DNA from: Lunularia cruciata | Taxonomy: Eukaryota > Streptophyta > Marchantiopsida > Lunulariales > Lunulariaceae | Assembly: GCA_948567375.1 (NCBI GenBank) | Contig: OX419755.1 | Location: 1,369,001-1,433,000, forward strand | Length of the DNA stretch: 64,000 nucleotides | Direction: 5' to 3' | Shown here: in pieces, positions 39,673-50,696 of the stretch | How the letters are laid out: each line of letters opens with the position of its first letter | Numbering within the stretch: position 1 is the stretch's first letter | The notes under the pieces: generated by a model | What the model saw: only the letters and a program-made list of their open reading frames with translations | What the model was told of the DNA's origin: nothing | Database searches by the model: none | Program-made: the position numbers and the translations under genes

Positions 39673-40522
39673 TCATGGAATACCTGGCATTTGATCAATA
39701 GACCAGGCAAATACATCCTGGAATTCTATGAACAGGGCAGTGTATCCTGCCAACTCCTCCAAAGTGACTGTCTTCAAAATTTTCAAAATTTTTCCTTCCG
39801 TTAATAAAACATCTTGACAGTCATTGGGGTTCATGACGCCTTCAATGTGGCTTACTCGGCTTAACCCAAGGCGAGCTGCCATCAAACCTCCTTCCTCCAA
39901 GTCCGGTTCACCCAAGGCGAGGTCATATGGATCTTTGTCTTTGACATCCACCTCGTAGCATTCCAAATAGTTAACTTGGACTTTGTCTTCGGATTCATCT
40001 GAGGACAAAGACAATGAGTCTTTGGATTTGTCCTCCTCTTCCAACAAACTTGTTTCCCCAAGGTGGGGAACTTTTGTCCAACTCACAGTCACCAGCTTCT
40101 GATCTTTGAACGAAATGTCCTTGAATCTTAACTTCTGCTGATGCCAATCCACCACAACTTGGGCACTGTACAACCAAGGTCTTCCGATCAACAGAGGGTA
40201 ACCAGTCTTTCTCACTGGTCGCAACACAATGTAATTCAACTTGAAGGGAACCCCTCCAATGATCGTGGTTATGTTTGACAGCATGCCAAAAGGCCGTCCT
40301 GGTTTGGTCTGCAAACTTCAACACTCGGGGTGTTGGCTCAAATGTGTGATACCCCAGTCGATTTGCAGTATCTTCGGTCATGACATTCACACCGGAACCC
40401 AAATCAATGGGTATTAATGTGATCATGCACCCTACAATCTCCGCATCTACCTTGGGAGATCCCAAATCTTCTTGTTCAATATGATAGATAGCAAGCAGGT
40501 CCTTCTTTGACATCAACCTCAC
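39673..40522 (-). pseudogene. Element C aspartic protease
   Basis: The frame 40522-39995 has IPIDLGSGVNVMTEDTANRL, with catalytic Asp at residue 40 and the D-x-G-S-G form usual in Tat/Athila elements. A frameshift near 40310 continues in 40314-39673 with GGVPFKLNYIVLRPVRKTGY and PLLIGRPWLYSAQ, the retropepsin C-terminal signature. An acidic linker follows. It would cut the Gag-Pol polyprotein. Confidence 0.85.
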
Positions 40523-40543
40523 CTTCTTGAGTGCCGAATTCAG

Positions 40544-43045
40544 CTACTTCTTGTACAACTTGTTATCTTCCCACAATTGATTGAATGTGACGTTGGCATT
40601 TGTGGCTGCCAGATCTAAAACAATATCATATTGGGGTACTCCTCCCAATTTGACCATCTTTGCCTTCGGCTTTGGGTTCAAAGTCTCTCCATGTTCCATC
40701 TTGACTTCAAGACACTTCAAAATGGTGACAAGATTGCTAGTGGTCGTAACCCGAGGTTCCTCAGGTTGGCCCACCTCAGCTTGGATCAGACCCTTTACTT
40801 CGGATCGGATATCCACCGGAAAAATTGGAGACTTCGTCTTCGTCTCCTCTTCCAAACTCAGTTCCCAAGTCCTGAGTAGTGCCTCCTTTAGTTCTTTCTG
40901 CAAGGCTTTAGCTTTGGCTTTTGCGAGGATCTTTTCCTCCTTGGCAGAAAGAATTGCCTTTGGGTGCAATCTCTTTGCCTTTCTGGAAGACGACAAGGTC
41001 GTACTCAGCTCTTTGGGATCACGCTTCTTCTTGCTGGAGTGTGTCTCAACCTTCAAAATTTCAAGGTCCGGCCATTCTCTTTCCGAGGCTGGACTCCCTT
41101 CTTGAGGTCTCTCCTCCTCAAGCGGATACAATTTACATTTGTATCCCCCTTTGCCTGAATTGCTGCACACTCAGTGGGGGTTTGTACATATTTTATAGGC
41201 GGCTTCAGGTTCAGAGGGTGAGGACATTGGTTGCCTATATGCCCCGATCCTTTACAGTTTCCACATAGGGGAACATACCCAATTTGCCGTCTTGGCTCCG
41301 GACAGTTTGGAGACCAATGTCCCATCGAGCCACAATTATAATAGGCTCCGGGTGCAACATTCAGAGGGCAATTCTGGTTGCTCATTGGTGGTCTTCATGG
41401 AGGAGCATTGGGGTTATACTCCCTTGGTCCAAACCTTGGACCTTGGTACAATGTGCTAGCTTGAGGCTGTACTTCTTGTGTTTGGTACACAGCCTCTTCA
41501 TCCTCATCTTGGCTCCATCCCGGAACCCAATCAATTTGCTGCACCGGGAATGCATTACGAGTATAGCATCTTGTGTTTGCGTGGCCTGATTTGCCACATG
41601 CGGTGCACCATACATTTGATCTCCCAAATGCTGGGGCCTTCCTTTTGTCTTTGGCCCCAATGATCTGGATCTTGAAATCCAAAAACTCCTTGATGAGGGC
41701 ATCTAGCTTGGTATCTGCCTTATTTACACTCTTTGCTGGAGGAGTCACTGGTTTCTTACCCCCACGTCTTCTTACTCATCTTGGCTTTGATTCTTTGGAT
41801 TCCGAAGAAGAGCTAGAAGACGTGGAGGACTCTTTTGAAGAAGAGGATGTGCTGCACGAAGCTCTCCTTTTGGGCTTCTTGCCTTTCTTCTCCCAATTTC
41901 TCCGATTGCCGGCAAAGTGAGAGTGGGCCGCCTCGTAACGAGCAACATGTTTGAGTACTTTATCAAAGGAAGTTACATTCCTCTCCCTTGCAAAGATTTG
42001 TATCTTTGGTGAAAGTCCTCCAAGGAACCAGGTAATGGCTTGGACATTGGTGTAACCCACCACCCCCGATTGCTTGGGAACTCGGTGCAAAAGTGCCATG
42101 AACCGCTCAGAGTAGTCTCTCAACTTCTCCTTCTTGCCTTGGTCTAAATCGTTGAGTGTCGTGAAGACACTCATGTCATAATCAACCTCCCGGAATCGTT
42201 CCAAGAAGTTGTTTCTCAAGTCTGCCCAATCCGCTGGTACAAACCCCTTTTGGGTCACATGGGTGTACCAGCTCCAAGCTTTCTTTCAGAGCAGACTTAG
42301 GAAAATTCTCAGGCAATCTGTCGAGTCATGCTCCTTGTTAGCAAAGAGATAACTTCAAATTCTTCAATGAATTTGGGGTCTTTGTCTTGTTCTTTCCCCT
42401 TGTACTTTTGATAGGCGTGTCGGGTGACAGGCAACAAAGTCATCGTTTGATGCACTGGGATCGGCTGAGGTAGTGTTGAACTTGACGGAACTGAAGGATT
42501 GGCTAGTATCGATGTCGTGTTGTCAGCCCAAGGGTTCCAATTTGTCAAATTCAAGGTAGGGTCTTCTTTGAAAATTTCTGGTATAAGGGTGTCGACTTCA
42601 ACCCGAGTGGAAGATTTAGGATCCACACCTTTGATGTTTTCTTCCAAATTCCTTTGGGACAACCGAGGAATTGTTTGTAGAAGATGTTGGCCCTCTTCTT
42701 CCAGAAGTGTTCGTGTTGTCTTTTCTCAAACGAAGTTCTTCAAGGACACAACTTCCTTTACAACTCTAGGGGACGTTGGTGTACTGGGCCGCAATGCATA
42801 TGTTTGGCCACTCGAGTCTTTCTTCTTCTTTGACGAAGAGAGAGATGCAAAGTAGCCTTGCCGCCTTCACGTTTCTTGTGGTCAAGTTCTCACAAGGCTT
42901 CTTGCACTTTGTGAAGGAGTTGAAAGTCCAACGCCTCTCATTTGGTTTCGTCAACAGTGGATGGGACGTTCAGACGTTCATCTTCTTCACGCTGCAGTGC
43001 TTGTCTTTGAGCTCTCTCTTCCCGTTGTTCTCTCAATGCAGACAT
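40544..43045 (-). pseudogene. Element C gag
   Basis: A likely start is ATG 43045 (MSALREQREERAQRQAL), about 60 bases after the primer site. After several frame breaks the capsid domain is open 42258-41776 (DWADLRNNFLERFREVDYDM, TWFLGGLSPKIQIF) and ends in a Ser-rich tail. Zinc knuckles follow: CTACGKSGHANTRC (41607-41566), a damaged one with Tyr for the first Cys (YYNCGSMGHWSPNC), and CGNCKGSGHIGNQC (41265-41224). From 41170 to 40544 a Lys/Glu-rich linker (ILAKAKAKALQKELKEALL) joins protease. It would form the particle and bind RNA. At least four frame breaks. Confidence 0.85.
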
Positions 43046-43108
43046 TCATATTGCATTGATTCCCACTTTTGAGTTAGGCTTTGTATTCTTCCACTTCTGA
43101 GATTTGTA

Positions 43109-43126
43109 TCCCCGGCAGCGGTGCCA
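43109..43126 (-). other. Element C primer binding site (tRNA-Asp type)
   Basis: The minus strand reads TGGCACCGCTGCCGGGGA, two mismatches from the TGGCGCCGTTGCCGGGGA site complementary to tRNA-Asp. It lies seven bases inside the 5' LTR end. Confidence 0.92.
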
Positions 43127-43928
43127 AAAATCATATGACAACCCGGAAAATATCACTTTTGCGGTAATCGGGGTAAGTAAAGTTTGTTCCCGTAGAGATA
43201 CGAGTCAGAAATGTCCAAATACAAAGTCACACAGTAACACTGTAGTTCTTCTTGGTTGCGTCTTTAATCTCTCAGGTAGAAACCACACCCAGAAGAGAGT
43301 AATAAGCACTGATTCACAGTCTTGTCACAAATTAACACTCCTTAATCACAACTCCATCAATTCTTTCCAAACAATCTTGATTGTGATGATTCAGGCTCTC
43401 CCAAAAATGGCACTTCACTGCAAAACGACTTCGCCTTAGAATTGTGTTCCACCCCTCCACTAAAGGCACAACTTCCTCGATTGAAATTTCTTCACATCAA
43501 CCTTGCACTGCACTCACAAACGCAGAATACTACCAACACTACAATTCCTCTTAGATATGTCAAGGCATTGCTTCGATTGCTCTTCATTCAAGATCAAACA
43601 CACAGAATGAAGATCAAGGTTGCGGAATCCAACATACAACAAACACACTTACTTGCACTTTGAATTTCTCCAAACATTCACAAACACAAGTACAATGTTG
43701 ATACTCAGAATCAAGCTCAAGCGACGAGCATTGCTTCACAACACTTTGCTCTATCTATTCTCAGAAATATGAGCACTAAACAACATCTGACTACGAATGC
43801 CACTCTTAAATAGTGAACAAATCGATAGTTCTAACAACTATACCGTTCTACAACAACTCTTCTAACTTGCTGATCCGAAATGACAATGCAGCTCTTCATA
43901 TCTACCTCTTCAAATCTCAAAACTGTTA

Positions 43929-46502
43929 CTACTCCAATCCGATGTCTACTTTGTCATCGACTTTCAAACCCGAACCCGAAGTAAATTTACTTCCTACTAC
44001 TCTATCCTTGGGTTTCACAACTTCTAATTCTTCTACCAGATCTAGCAATTCTCTTTCCTAATCTGAAATTACACTAGTGGGTAATCTATCTAACTCCTTA
44101 TCTGCTCACCCACTCTTCTTCAATGTCTCCAATGGTAACTCCAAAGACATCTGCACTCCTATGTTATCTTCTTTGGGTTTGGCTCTAACATCCTTCCAAA
44201 GTTAATCTATCTCCAACTTGACTAACTCTAATCTAATCGTGATATTATCTTCTACCTCTAATATCTTCCTATCTACACAAGTCCTGAGACTTATCAGCAG
44301 CGCATTCAAATTGGTATCTTTTGCCTGTCTTTGCCTCATCTCCTGCACCAACAATTTCAACTCGTGCAGCCTTGTCTCTTCAATTCAAACACTGGCCTTT
44401 GTACTCAATATCACGTTCATCCTGAGGACAATCTCCTTCAATAGCTCCAATCGCATTTTTCTTTCTCGCTCTTGATCTGCAAGCCAATCCACCCTGTACA
44501 TTGCCAACTCTACTTTGAACTTGGCTTTCACCGTTTCCTTCTCCTTCTCCTTCTGTACAATCTTCTCCTCTTGATTACAAAGTAACTCTTGTAATCTTTC
44601 TTCTTCCCTATATCGTGCTGCTAACTCTCTTTGCCAGAGCTGCTTCTTCTCTTCTACACTCTCCATCACCCTATCGAGCTCTTGTTCCTTTGCCACTACC
44701 CTTGCCATAGCATGGATAAGTTCTACTCATGAATCAGCAAACTATAGCTTCAAAATCTCATATTCAGCTATACCTTTTTCTTGCTATGTCACTCTTCTTA
44801 ACAAGCTCTTCTTGATATTTCACTTCTTTCTTCAGGTCTTCAATTACATGAGTTTTCACTACTGCCTCCGCTCGCAGTACTTCACTTTCCTCCTCTCCTC
44901 GGGTTATGATCTTCTTCAACTCCAAGTTCTGTTCTTCTAATCTCACTAAGACCTGCAACACAGTCTTCACTTTTGGACAAGTTGACTGCATTTCTTGCTT
45001 CTTGTGCTCCAATTTCATCAACAGTGGACACACAACCTCCCACAGGTACTCTACTCCATCGCTTGCTTCTACCTTTTCTTGCGTAGCAACTTCCCTTCGC
45101 ACTTTGTGTTCATCCGATACTCGCCTTCTTCTCTGCAGTTGTCGTATCGGAACTGATGCATTGCTTCTTGAGCTTTTGTTCACTTCTTCTTTTACTTTAC
45201 TTGGACCTGCATCACACTTAGCCTTGTGTCTCAAGCAAACTCCCCTCTGAACTGCGATCTTCTTCTCTTCGGCCTCGGGTATCTCATCTTCCAACGTCAT
45301 ATTGTCCTCCACCTTGATCTCTACCTGCACTTCTTCTTTCTCCTCTGCAGCAGCTGGCACTGATGTCATTTCTCCACCCTCATTGTTGTCACTACTTGTA
45401 TCTCCACTTTGTAGTGTTAGCTCGGGCTCCTCCTCGTGTTTCAAATCTTTGGACTTGCACTCGGCTTCACCTTCCGAGTCTTCGTCTTCTGACTTGATCA
45501 CCACCATTCTTTGCCTCAAGTTTCCCCTCTTGGTCTTCCGGGGTTTCTTCTTGTCTTGGGCTTTGCCCTGCCAACTTCTCTTCTTTGATTTTGGAGTACT
45601 CGCTTCTATCTCCACATTCTTCCCCGTCTTCTTGTAGTACTCGTTTGTGCTTCTGATTTATAGGATGTATTGTTGCTCCTCTACATCAACTTCTCTTCTC
45701 AAATCGGGATGGAAATGCGACACCATTCTACTGCGCTCCGCCAAGTTCAGCAAATTTAACCCGAAGTAGAAATGGGCTGCAAACGGCATGATCTAATGTG
45801 GAGGCAATTTATCCCTTAGATTCCACACCATTTGTTGTGTTCTCCCATGGAAACACCTTGCCCAATTGATTGGTTCTTCTATAAACAATTTGTGAAAGAA
45901 CACCGCTTGGTGTTCATCACATAGGTTGTTCTCTCCGGCTTCAGGATTGCCATAAGAGCACTCACAATTCCCCTCTTGACAAGATCTTTATAACTCTCCA
46001 CTTTGTACCCATTCTTTGTCCGCTTTGATGAGAATGCATCTCTCACTTCTTGGGTTTCTTTGGTTATCTCTCCCTTCCCCAAGAACGTGGCACCCTGCTC
46101 CATGCCTGCTTCCTTCCCGAGTACTAATCTCCAATCCGACTCTGTCCAGCAAGCCGGATTTCCTCTCTTCCCTTCTTCCTTGGGCCCATCAAGACACTTG
46201 CTCTCGATGATCTCAGTCATGAAACCTGGAAAACTAACATTCCAATTCCATGCCAAGAACGTAATCCAAAGTCGGCTCAAGACTTCTATTCTTGCGATTA
46301 CGTCTAACCTCCGAATCGCATGATTCCTCATTGTGAATTTGGAGTTCTTCTTTCCTCCTCCCATCTCTCTTGCTTTCTCATTGTCTCTTTGTTTCACTCT
46401 CTTGACTTCTCCCTTACACACTAGCGCGTCTCCAACTCTATTTCCCTTCCCATGATCACCTATAGGACAACTTCTCAACGACAAAGGAAAATTGCTCAAC
46501 AT
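43929..46502 (-). pseudogene. LTR-encoded ORF, 5' LTR copy (about 858 codons)
   Basis: The frame starts MLSNFPLSLRSCPIGDHGKG 27 bases after the TATA box. It has open runs 46502-45879, 45615-44764 (283 codons) and 44708-44385, and ends VDDKVDIGLE-stop at 43929. In order one sees a basic N-terminus; conserved blocks RRLDVIARIEVL and WITFLAWNWNVSFPGFM; GYKVESYKD...RGIVSALM; a Ser/Lys/Glu-rich middle (STPKSKKRSWQGKAQDKKKP, then acidic); and a long coiled coil (LVRLEEQNLELKKIITRGEE). A helical C-terminal block (RLHELKLLVQEM) follows. I recognise no family. By position it would be the first cistron on genomic RNA, ahead of gag. Three other LTR copies preserve the pattern. Stops and frameshifts make this copy dead. 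Confidence 0.68.
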
Positions 46503-46521
46503 TGCTTTGTCGCAAGCTCAA

Positions 46522-46529
46522 TTTTTATA
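46522..46529 (-). promoter_or_regulatory. TATA box of element C 5' LTR
   Basis: The minus strand reads CTCTATAAAAATTGAGC. Transcription would be expected to start 25-35 bases later, that is, at or around the first ATG of the LTR frame (46502). The box is kept at the matching position at 36585, 26682 and 1055. Confidence 0.65.
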
Positions 46530-46916
46530 GAGTTGCGCTTTCTTTGTCTCTCTTCACTTTGAGTTTCTACCAAGAAATCATACCTCTTGCATGTGCCTGT
46601 CACTGTCAATCGTACTTCACGCATATGGGCCGCCGGTTTTAAACGGTCCCTGCTTGAATTTCTTGCCCCAATGAAAGGTTGTTAGATAGACTTTGCCTCG
46701 AGTTGAGCTCCCTCTGATACAAAGACTCCTTACTTTGGGTTGTATGCTGACAGGGCATTTCCGATTACTTTGCCTTATGACCCAAAGTCACTTTACTTCG
46801 GGTTTCATCCCAAAGACTCTTTTTTGCCTTCTTTTGTCATACAGGCGCAATCCAACTTCTCTATACACTTCTTCTTCTCTATTTTGAAAAAAAAAAGATG
46901 TGGGCACCACATTTAG

Positions 46917-47929
46917 CATGTCATGACAAGATCCATGCATTTCTATTCAAATGTTGAGTCAAACATCATTATGGTGGGAGACCATAGGAAACAAATATCA
47001 TCATGTGGGATTTATGTTTTTGATTAATTGTATATTGTTTTTGGGCATGTTGATGCTTGCATATAGTACTTGCAACAATTTTGACAATAACAAGTCATTG
47101 GGACCACTCATTTTGAGATAGAATGACATATCAAGCAAAGTGTAGGAGTGCCATCATGCAGACTATGCTATCAATGCATTTAATTAAGAAGATAAGGCAA
47201 TTATGTTACGATTAGCATTGATAGGAGTAGAGTTAATTAGGAGATGTTGATGGTACATGGTGATTGGATTTTCCCCATCATCATTGTTTAGCAAAGAGTA
47301 TAAGGGGACCAATCCCAAATAAAGTCATGTTCAAAATTTCATCTTTTTTTCCAATTTTATGTAAACTTAATTTACATATCTTTGTTTTCATGAATTGGGT
47401 TCTGTCACCAAAGTAGATGCATGGGGACCTCCAAGATCCTTAGGGCATCCATATGGGTGCTATGTATTGTTTTTGATGGCTTGATCAAGTAGTGGAAAGT
47501 AACTCAAAGTAGGTACTACAAAAGTGCATATGTGCCTGATTGGATCCCTAGGATTCCAAGGGCTGAAGGTGGTAAACTGAAAAGTCATAGAGCATTTGGA
47601 GTATCATGAAGTACCATGTATATAAAAAAATCTATCATATCACAAACCTATAAACATTGGGGCATTGGGGCCAATTGACCTTTAGTGTAGACTAGACAAT
47701 CCTCTTCAAGAGTCCATTTGTACCAAAGTGATTTTAAGTTTCTCTTTTCTATACTGTGCCACAATTGGTGACCCTACCCTCTTTTGGGATTGATCCTACC
47801 CAAGAGGTAAAATATGTAACAAGAAAAAATTTCCATAAGTGATACTTTCTCTTCCTTTCTAGTCATTTCCAACCCATATCTTCAAATGAATGATCTATTT
47901 TTATCATTTATACTATAGGTAGTCAACAT
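46917..47929. other. No gene seen
   Basis: This is sequence to the right of element C. It is A+T-rich, with no frame over 100 codons and no family resemblance noticed. Confidence 0.5.
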
Positions 47930-48125
47930 TAGGTTGTCACACTGGCCAATGTCCATCTCACAATGCAAATGGTAGCTTCAACAATGCAATCAATCAAACC
48001 TAATACTATATCTAGCTACAACTAAGTAGTCCGTGAGCAACTACTGATAATACGATGATCACAAAAACTAAAACTCTACCTTCTTAGCAAACTACCTTTG
48101 GCATTGCAAATGTTATGAGAACATC
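47930..48125 (-). repeat. LTR-A family fragment, antisense
   Basis: The phrases GAGCAACTACTGATAATA, CAAACTACCTTTGGCATTGC and AAATGTTATGA parallel GAGCAACTACTTGTATAAT, AAATAGCTTTGGCATGC and AAATGTCATGA at 29829-29910, the A2 LTR. Limits are approximate. Confidence 0.45.
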
Positions 48126-48771
48126 ATGATGAAAAAAATAAAGTCCCTTTTTATTAAACTTCAATTTGCAAAGATTAAATTGAACTTGACTGACTTTGGG
48201 GAAAAGCCTTAAATATATTTTTGCTTTGCCTCAAAGGGATTCAACATTTAAGTGGATTTTTTATAATCTTTAGGCATTCACTTTCTTTTAGACATTGTGT
48301 GCCTTTTTTATCTCTTCTTAGGCTTGGTTCTCCTTTGCTTTCCAAGTGTAGATCTCCTTGTGCATGTTGCTCACTAAGGTAGTATAGTCCAGTATCTTTG
48401 GTCACTCCTTCTAGTATTGAGGAAGAAAAACTTCCATGAGCTAAAGTGTTACCATCTCAAGTGTATGATAAGTACACCCTTTCTTTAATTGACACTTGGA
48501 TTGCTTGGACCAATCCTTCTTTGACTTATTTTCTGCACTTCTTTAGCTTCCTCCTCTACTTCCACTTGGGCTTCAACTTTGACTTCTTTAGGTTCTACTT
48601 TGGGCAAAAGTTCTTATGCTTGTTGGTCTTTGGTGTTTGTATGCTTCTCTTCTTGAACATCTATTTCTTGATTAGGGCTAGGAGGTTTTTTGGGGCAGCC
48701 CAATGTCTTTCCTTGTTATTTGTCTTTCTCCTCCTAACCTTGCCTTTGCTTGGGGTTTGGGGTAGATTGGG
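48126..48771. other. Unassigned stretch, possibly old coding on - strand
   Basis: The + strand shows a Phe/Leu-rich 133-codon frame that is a composition effect. Read on the minus strand, the same DNA is Lys/Glu/Val-rich (for example VEPKEVKVEAQVEVEEEAKE) and leads out of a poly-Glu run encoded by the (GAA)n strand. This resembles the acidic segment of the LTR-C frame but without convincing alignment. Confidence 0.3.
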
Positions 48772-48838
48772 CTTCTTCTTCTTCTTCTTCTTCTTCTTCT
48801 TCTTCTTCTTCTTCTTCTTCTTCTTCTTCTTCTTCTTC
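48772..48838. repeat. (CTT)n microsatellite
   Basis: About 22 uninterrupted CTT units lie immediately before the start of A3 integrase sequence at 48844, so the array sits on the truncation breakpoint. Confidence 0.95.
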
Positions 48839-48843
48839 ATAAG

Positions 48844-49861
48844 TTGACTGTGAGACATCATTGGTATGTTTTGGTGATGGTGGAGCACTTCTCCAAGTGG
48901 ATTAAGTTGGTGGCACTTCCTAACAAGTTTAATGAAGGGACAGCTTACTCATTCATGGATCAAGTTCTTAGTCATTTTGGTGTACCAGCTGAGGTTTTGA
49001 CTAACTTGGGTATAGAGTTCTTGGGGGAGTTTCAGGTCTTGTGTGACAAGGCTTTGATTGATCACCATACTACCTCCCAAGATCACCTTGAGGCAGATGG
49101 CTTAGCAAAGAGAGTGGTTCAGACAATGAAGAGAGGATTGCAAAAGTATGGTTTGTAGAGAGGCCCCTTGGAGGATTGGGATCTCCAATTACCTTGGTTG
49201 GCCATGGGCTATCGGTTCAGCCGGCCAGCCTCCTTAGCATCCTTCTCTTTGTACTTTCTACTCTATGGACAAGATCCAGATTTACCTACAGCCATTTGTC
49301 AAGATCCAACTATAGTCTTGGACTTGGATGATCTAGATGTATGGGTGAGCACATGTTCTCAATAGGCAGAGATCTTTTGAAGAGTGATGCTGATGGCCTT
49401 TGAGAACTTGGCGATTGCTCAGCATAGAGATACCTTACGCTATGCTACCATTTGAGGAGGAGGTTATAGACCCTCAATTTGTTGATTTCATCTAGGTGAC
49501 TATGTACATCTACAACAAACAACATTGATGACACTTGATGTTTTGATAGGCCGCACTATCTTGAGAGTGCGTGAGGTTTTACCATCTGGAGTTCTTGTGT
49601 TGGAAGGACATGATGGTGTTTTTTGGAAGGATAATGTGTGCAATTGTGTGCCACATTATCCTCCCAAACATTGATGGTACTATGGACCCAAGCTTGGTAC
49701 TTGTACGTGTAGGCTTGAGGTGTATGTTATTTGGCTCTTCTAGTGGAGCTACTACTATGTTAGTGTGTGATAGTTGTTTGAGAGGATGGCATATGGCATG
49801 TATGACTCCTTCCCTCACAATGGTTCCTCATGGACACTAGTTATGTCCTAGATGTATTTGA
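48844..49861 (+). pseudogene. A3: integrase core and PHD finger
   Basis: This is collinear with A1 from 23412. The core reads VLVMVEHFSKWIKLVALPNK, VLTNLGIEFLGEFQ (Asn for catalytic Asp, as in A1) and HLEADGLAKRV (Lys for catalytic Glu, as in A1). A stop follows KYGL. The rest continues in other frames: LASFSLYFLLYGQDPDL, then a PHD finger CMLF..., MLVCDSCLRGWHMACM, and LCPRC after a stop (49717-49855). The second Cys of the first pair is Phe (TTT). All parts before the core are missing, replaced by the CTT array. Confidence 0.82.
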
Positions 49862-50030
49862 CCTATAGCTAGTTCATTCTTTATATGGTATGGATTGCAA
49901 GCAAGCAACTAACAATGGGGCTCCATAGCACCCGGCCTTTTGATCTTTGCCCATCATAGGGTATACCATATACTTGGAGTAGATGTCTATCTGGAGTTAG
50001 AGGGACCTAACCACCAGCTAGCGGAGCAAT

Positions 50031-50690
50031 TGTGGCACTTTAGAGTTTATGTATGACTTATGTGTGAGTTGTGCTTCTATAGTGTATGATGTTGATAGCA
50101 ATGTATGTTGTGTAGTCATGTATAAATGCATAATAGCTATCACACCATTTGTAGTGTCGCATCTAGATTGCTCAAACATTGGAGTTCTAGTGATAGTAGT
50201 TAGAGTTATTTCAGCAGTTTCTTAGAGACTACTTTTTGATAGTCAAATTTCATGTTCAGAGTACTGACTTCATGGTGGAGCCAATTGTCACTTTGCACCA
50301 TTTGCACCATTGAGTGTGCCATCAATGGGACCGTTAGGGTTTCAGACCTAACTTGAGTCTAGGGGTATACTTTCAAAGTGCAGCTCTAAAGAGCTCACTT
50401 CTTTGATGTTGAGCCTTTGAGTTCCTAGCTATGGTGGACAGAGGCCGGTGAGCATCACCTAGATTCTCTTAGCTAGAGTGGATGTGGCTTGACTGTAATC
50501 AATGCCCAGTTGTTGGAAGTTTATAGAGTGATAGATCAAGTACTAATCTGAGTTGAGTGTATTTGAGAGTTGTAAACAATCTGATTATTGTGGCACTTTG
50601 GAGTCTATGTATGACTTATGTGTAAGTTGTGCTTCTATAGTGTATGATGTTGACAGCGATGTATGTTGTGTAGTGATGTATATACGTACA
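50031..50690 (+). repeat. 3' LTR of A3
   Basis: This LTR starts TGTGGCACTTTAG after GCTAGCGGAGCAAT and has the same layout as the A1 3' LTR, with the first ~110 bases repeated at the end (from 50587). It runs directly into A4 integrase sequence at about 50695. Confidence 0.82.
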
Positions 50691-50696
50691 ATATCT

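Larger units (their letters stand above)
43134..46911 (-). repeat. 5' LTR of element C (3.8 kb)
   Basis: In sense this runs from TGTGGTGCCCACATC at 46911 to GGGTTGTCATA at 43134. It matches 33191-36978 throughout. About 400 bases precede the TATA box and long ORF, and about 795 bases follow the ORF before the primer site. Confidence 0.95.
33186..46916 (-). mobile_element. Element C: complete Ty3/gypsy (Tat/Athila-like) with giant LTRs
   Basis: This is a 13.7-kb minus-strand element between perfect TTTAG duplications (33186-33190 and 46912-46916). The LTRs are 3788 and 3778 bp. A tRNA-Asp-type primer site, gag, protease, RT-RNase H, integrase and polypurine tract occupy only 6.2 kb between them. 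The integrase ends right at the polypurine tract. The pol region has frameshifts and stops. Over the first ~220 bases of the LTRs I count about ten differences, so the insertion is not recent. Each LTR contains a long degraded sense ORF. Confidence 0.95.

Noticed and set aside
40581..41589. + strand frames of 82-174 codons in element C
   Set aside because: Antisense shadows of the gag-protease linker and zinc-knuckle region.
48446..48847. 133-codon + strand frame rich in Phe and Leu, looking like membrane segments
   Set aside because: The hydrophobicity comes from T-rich sequence and a (CTT)n run read as poly-Phe. No family resemblance and no start context.
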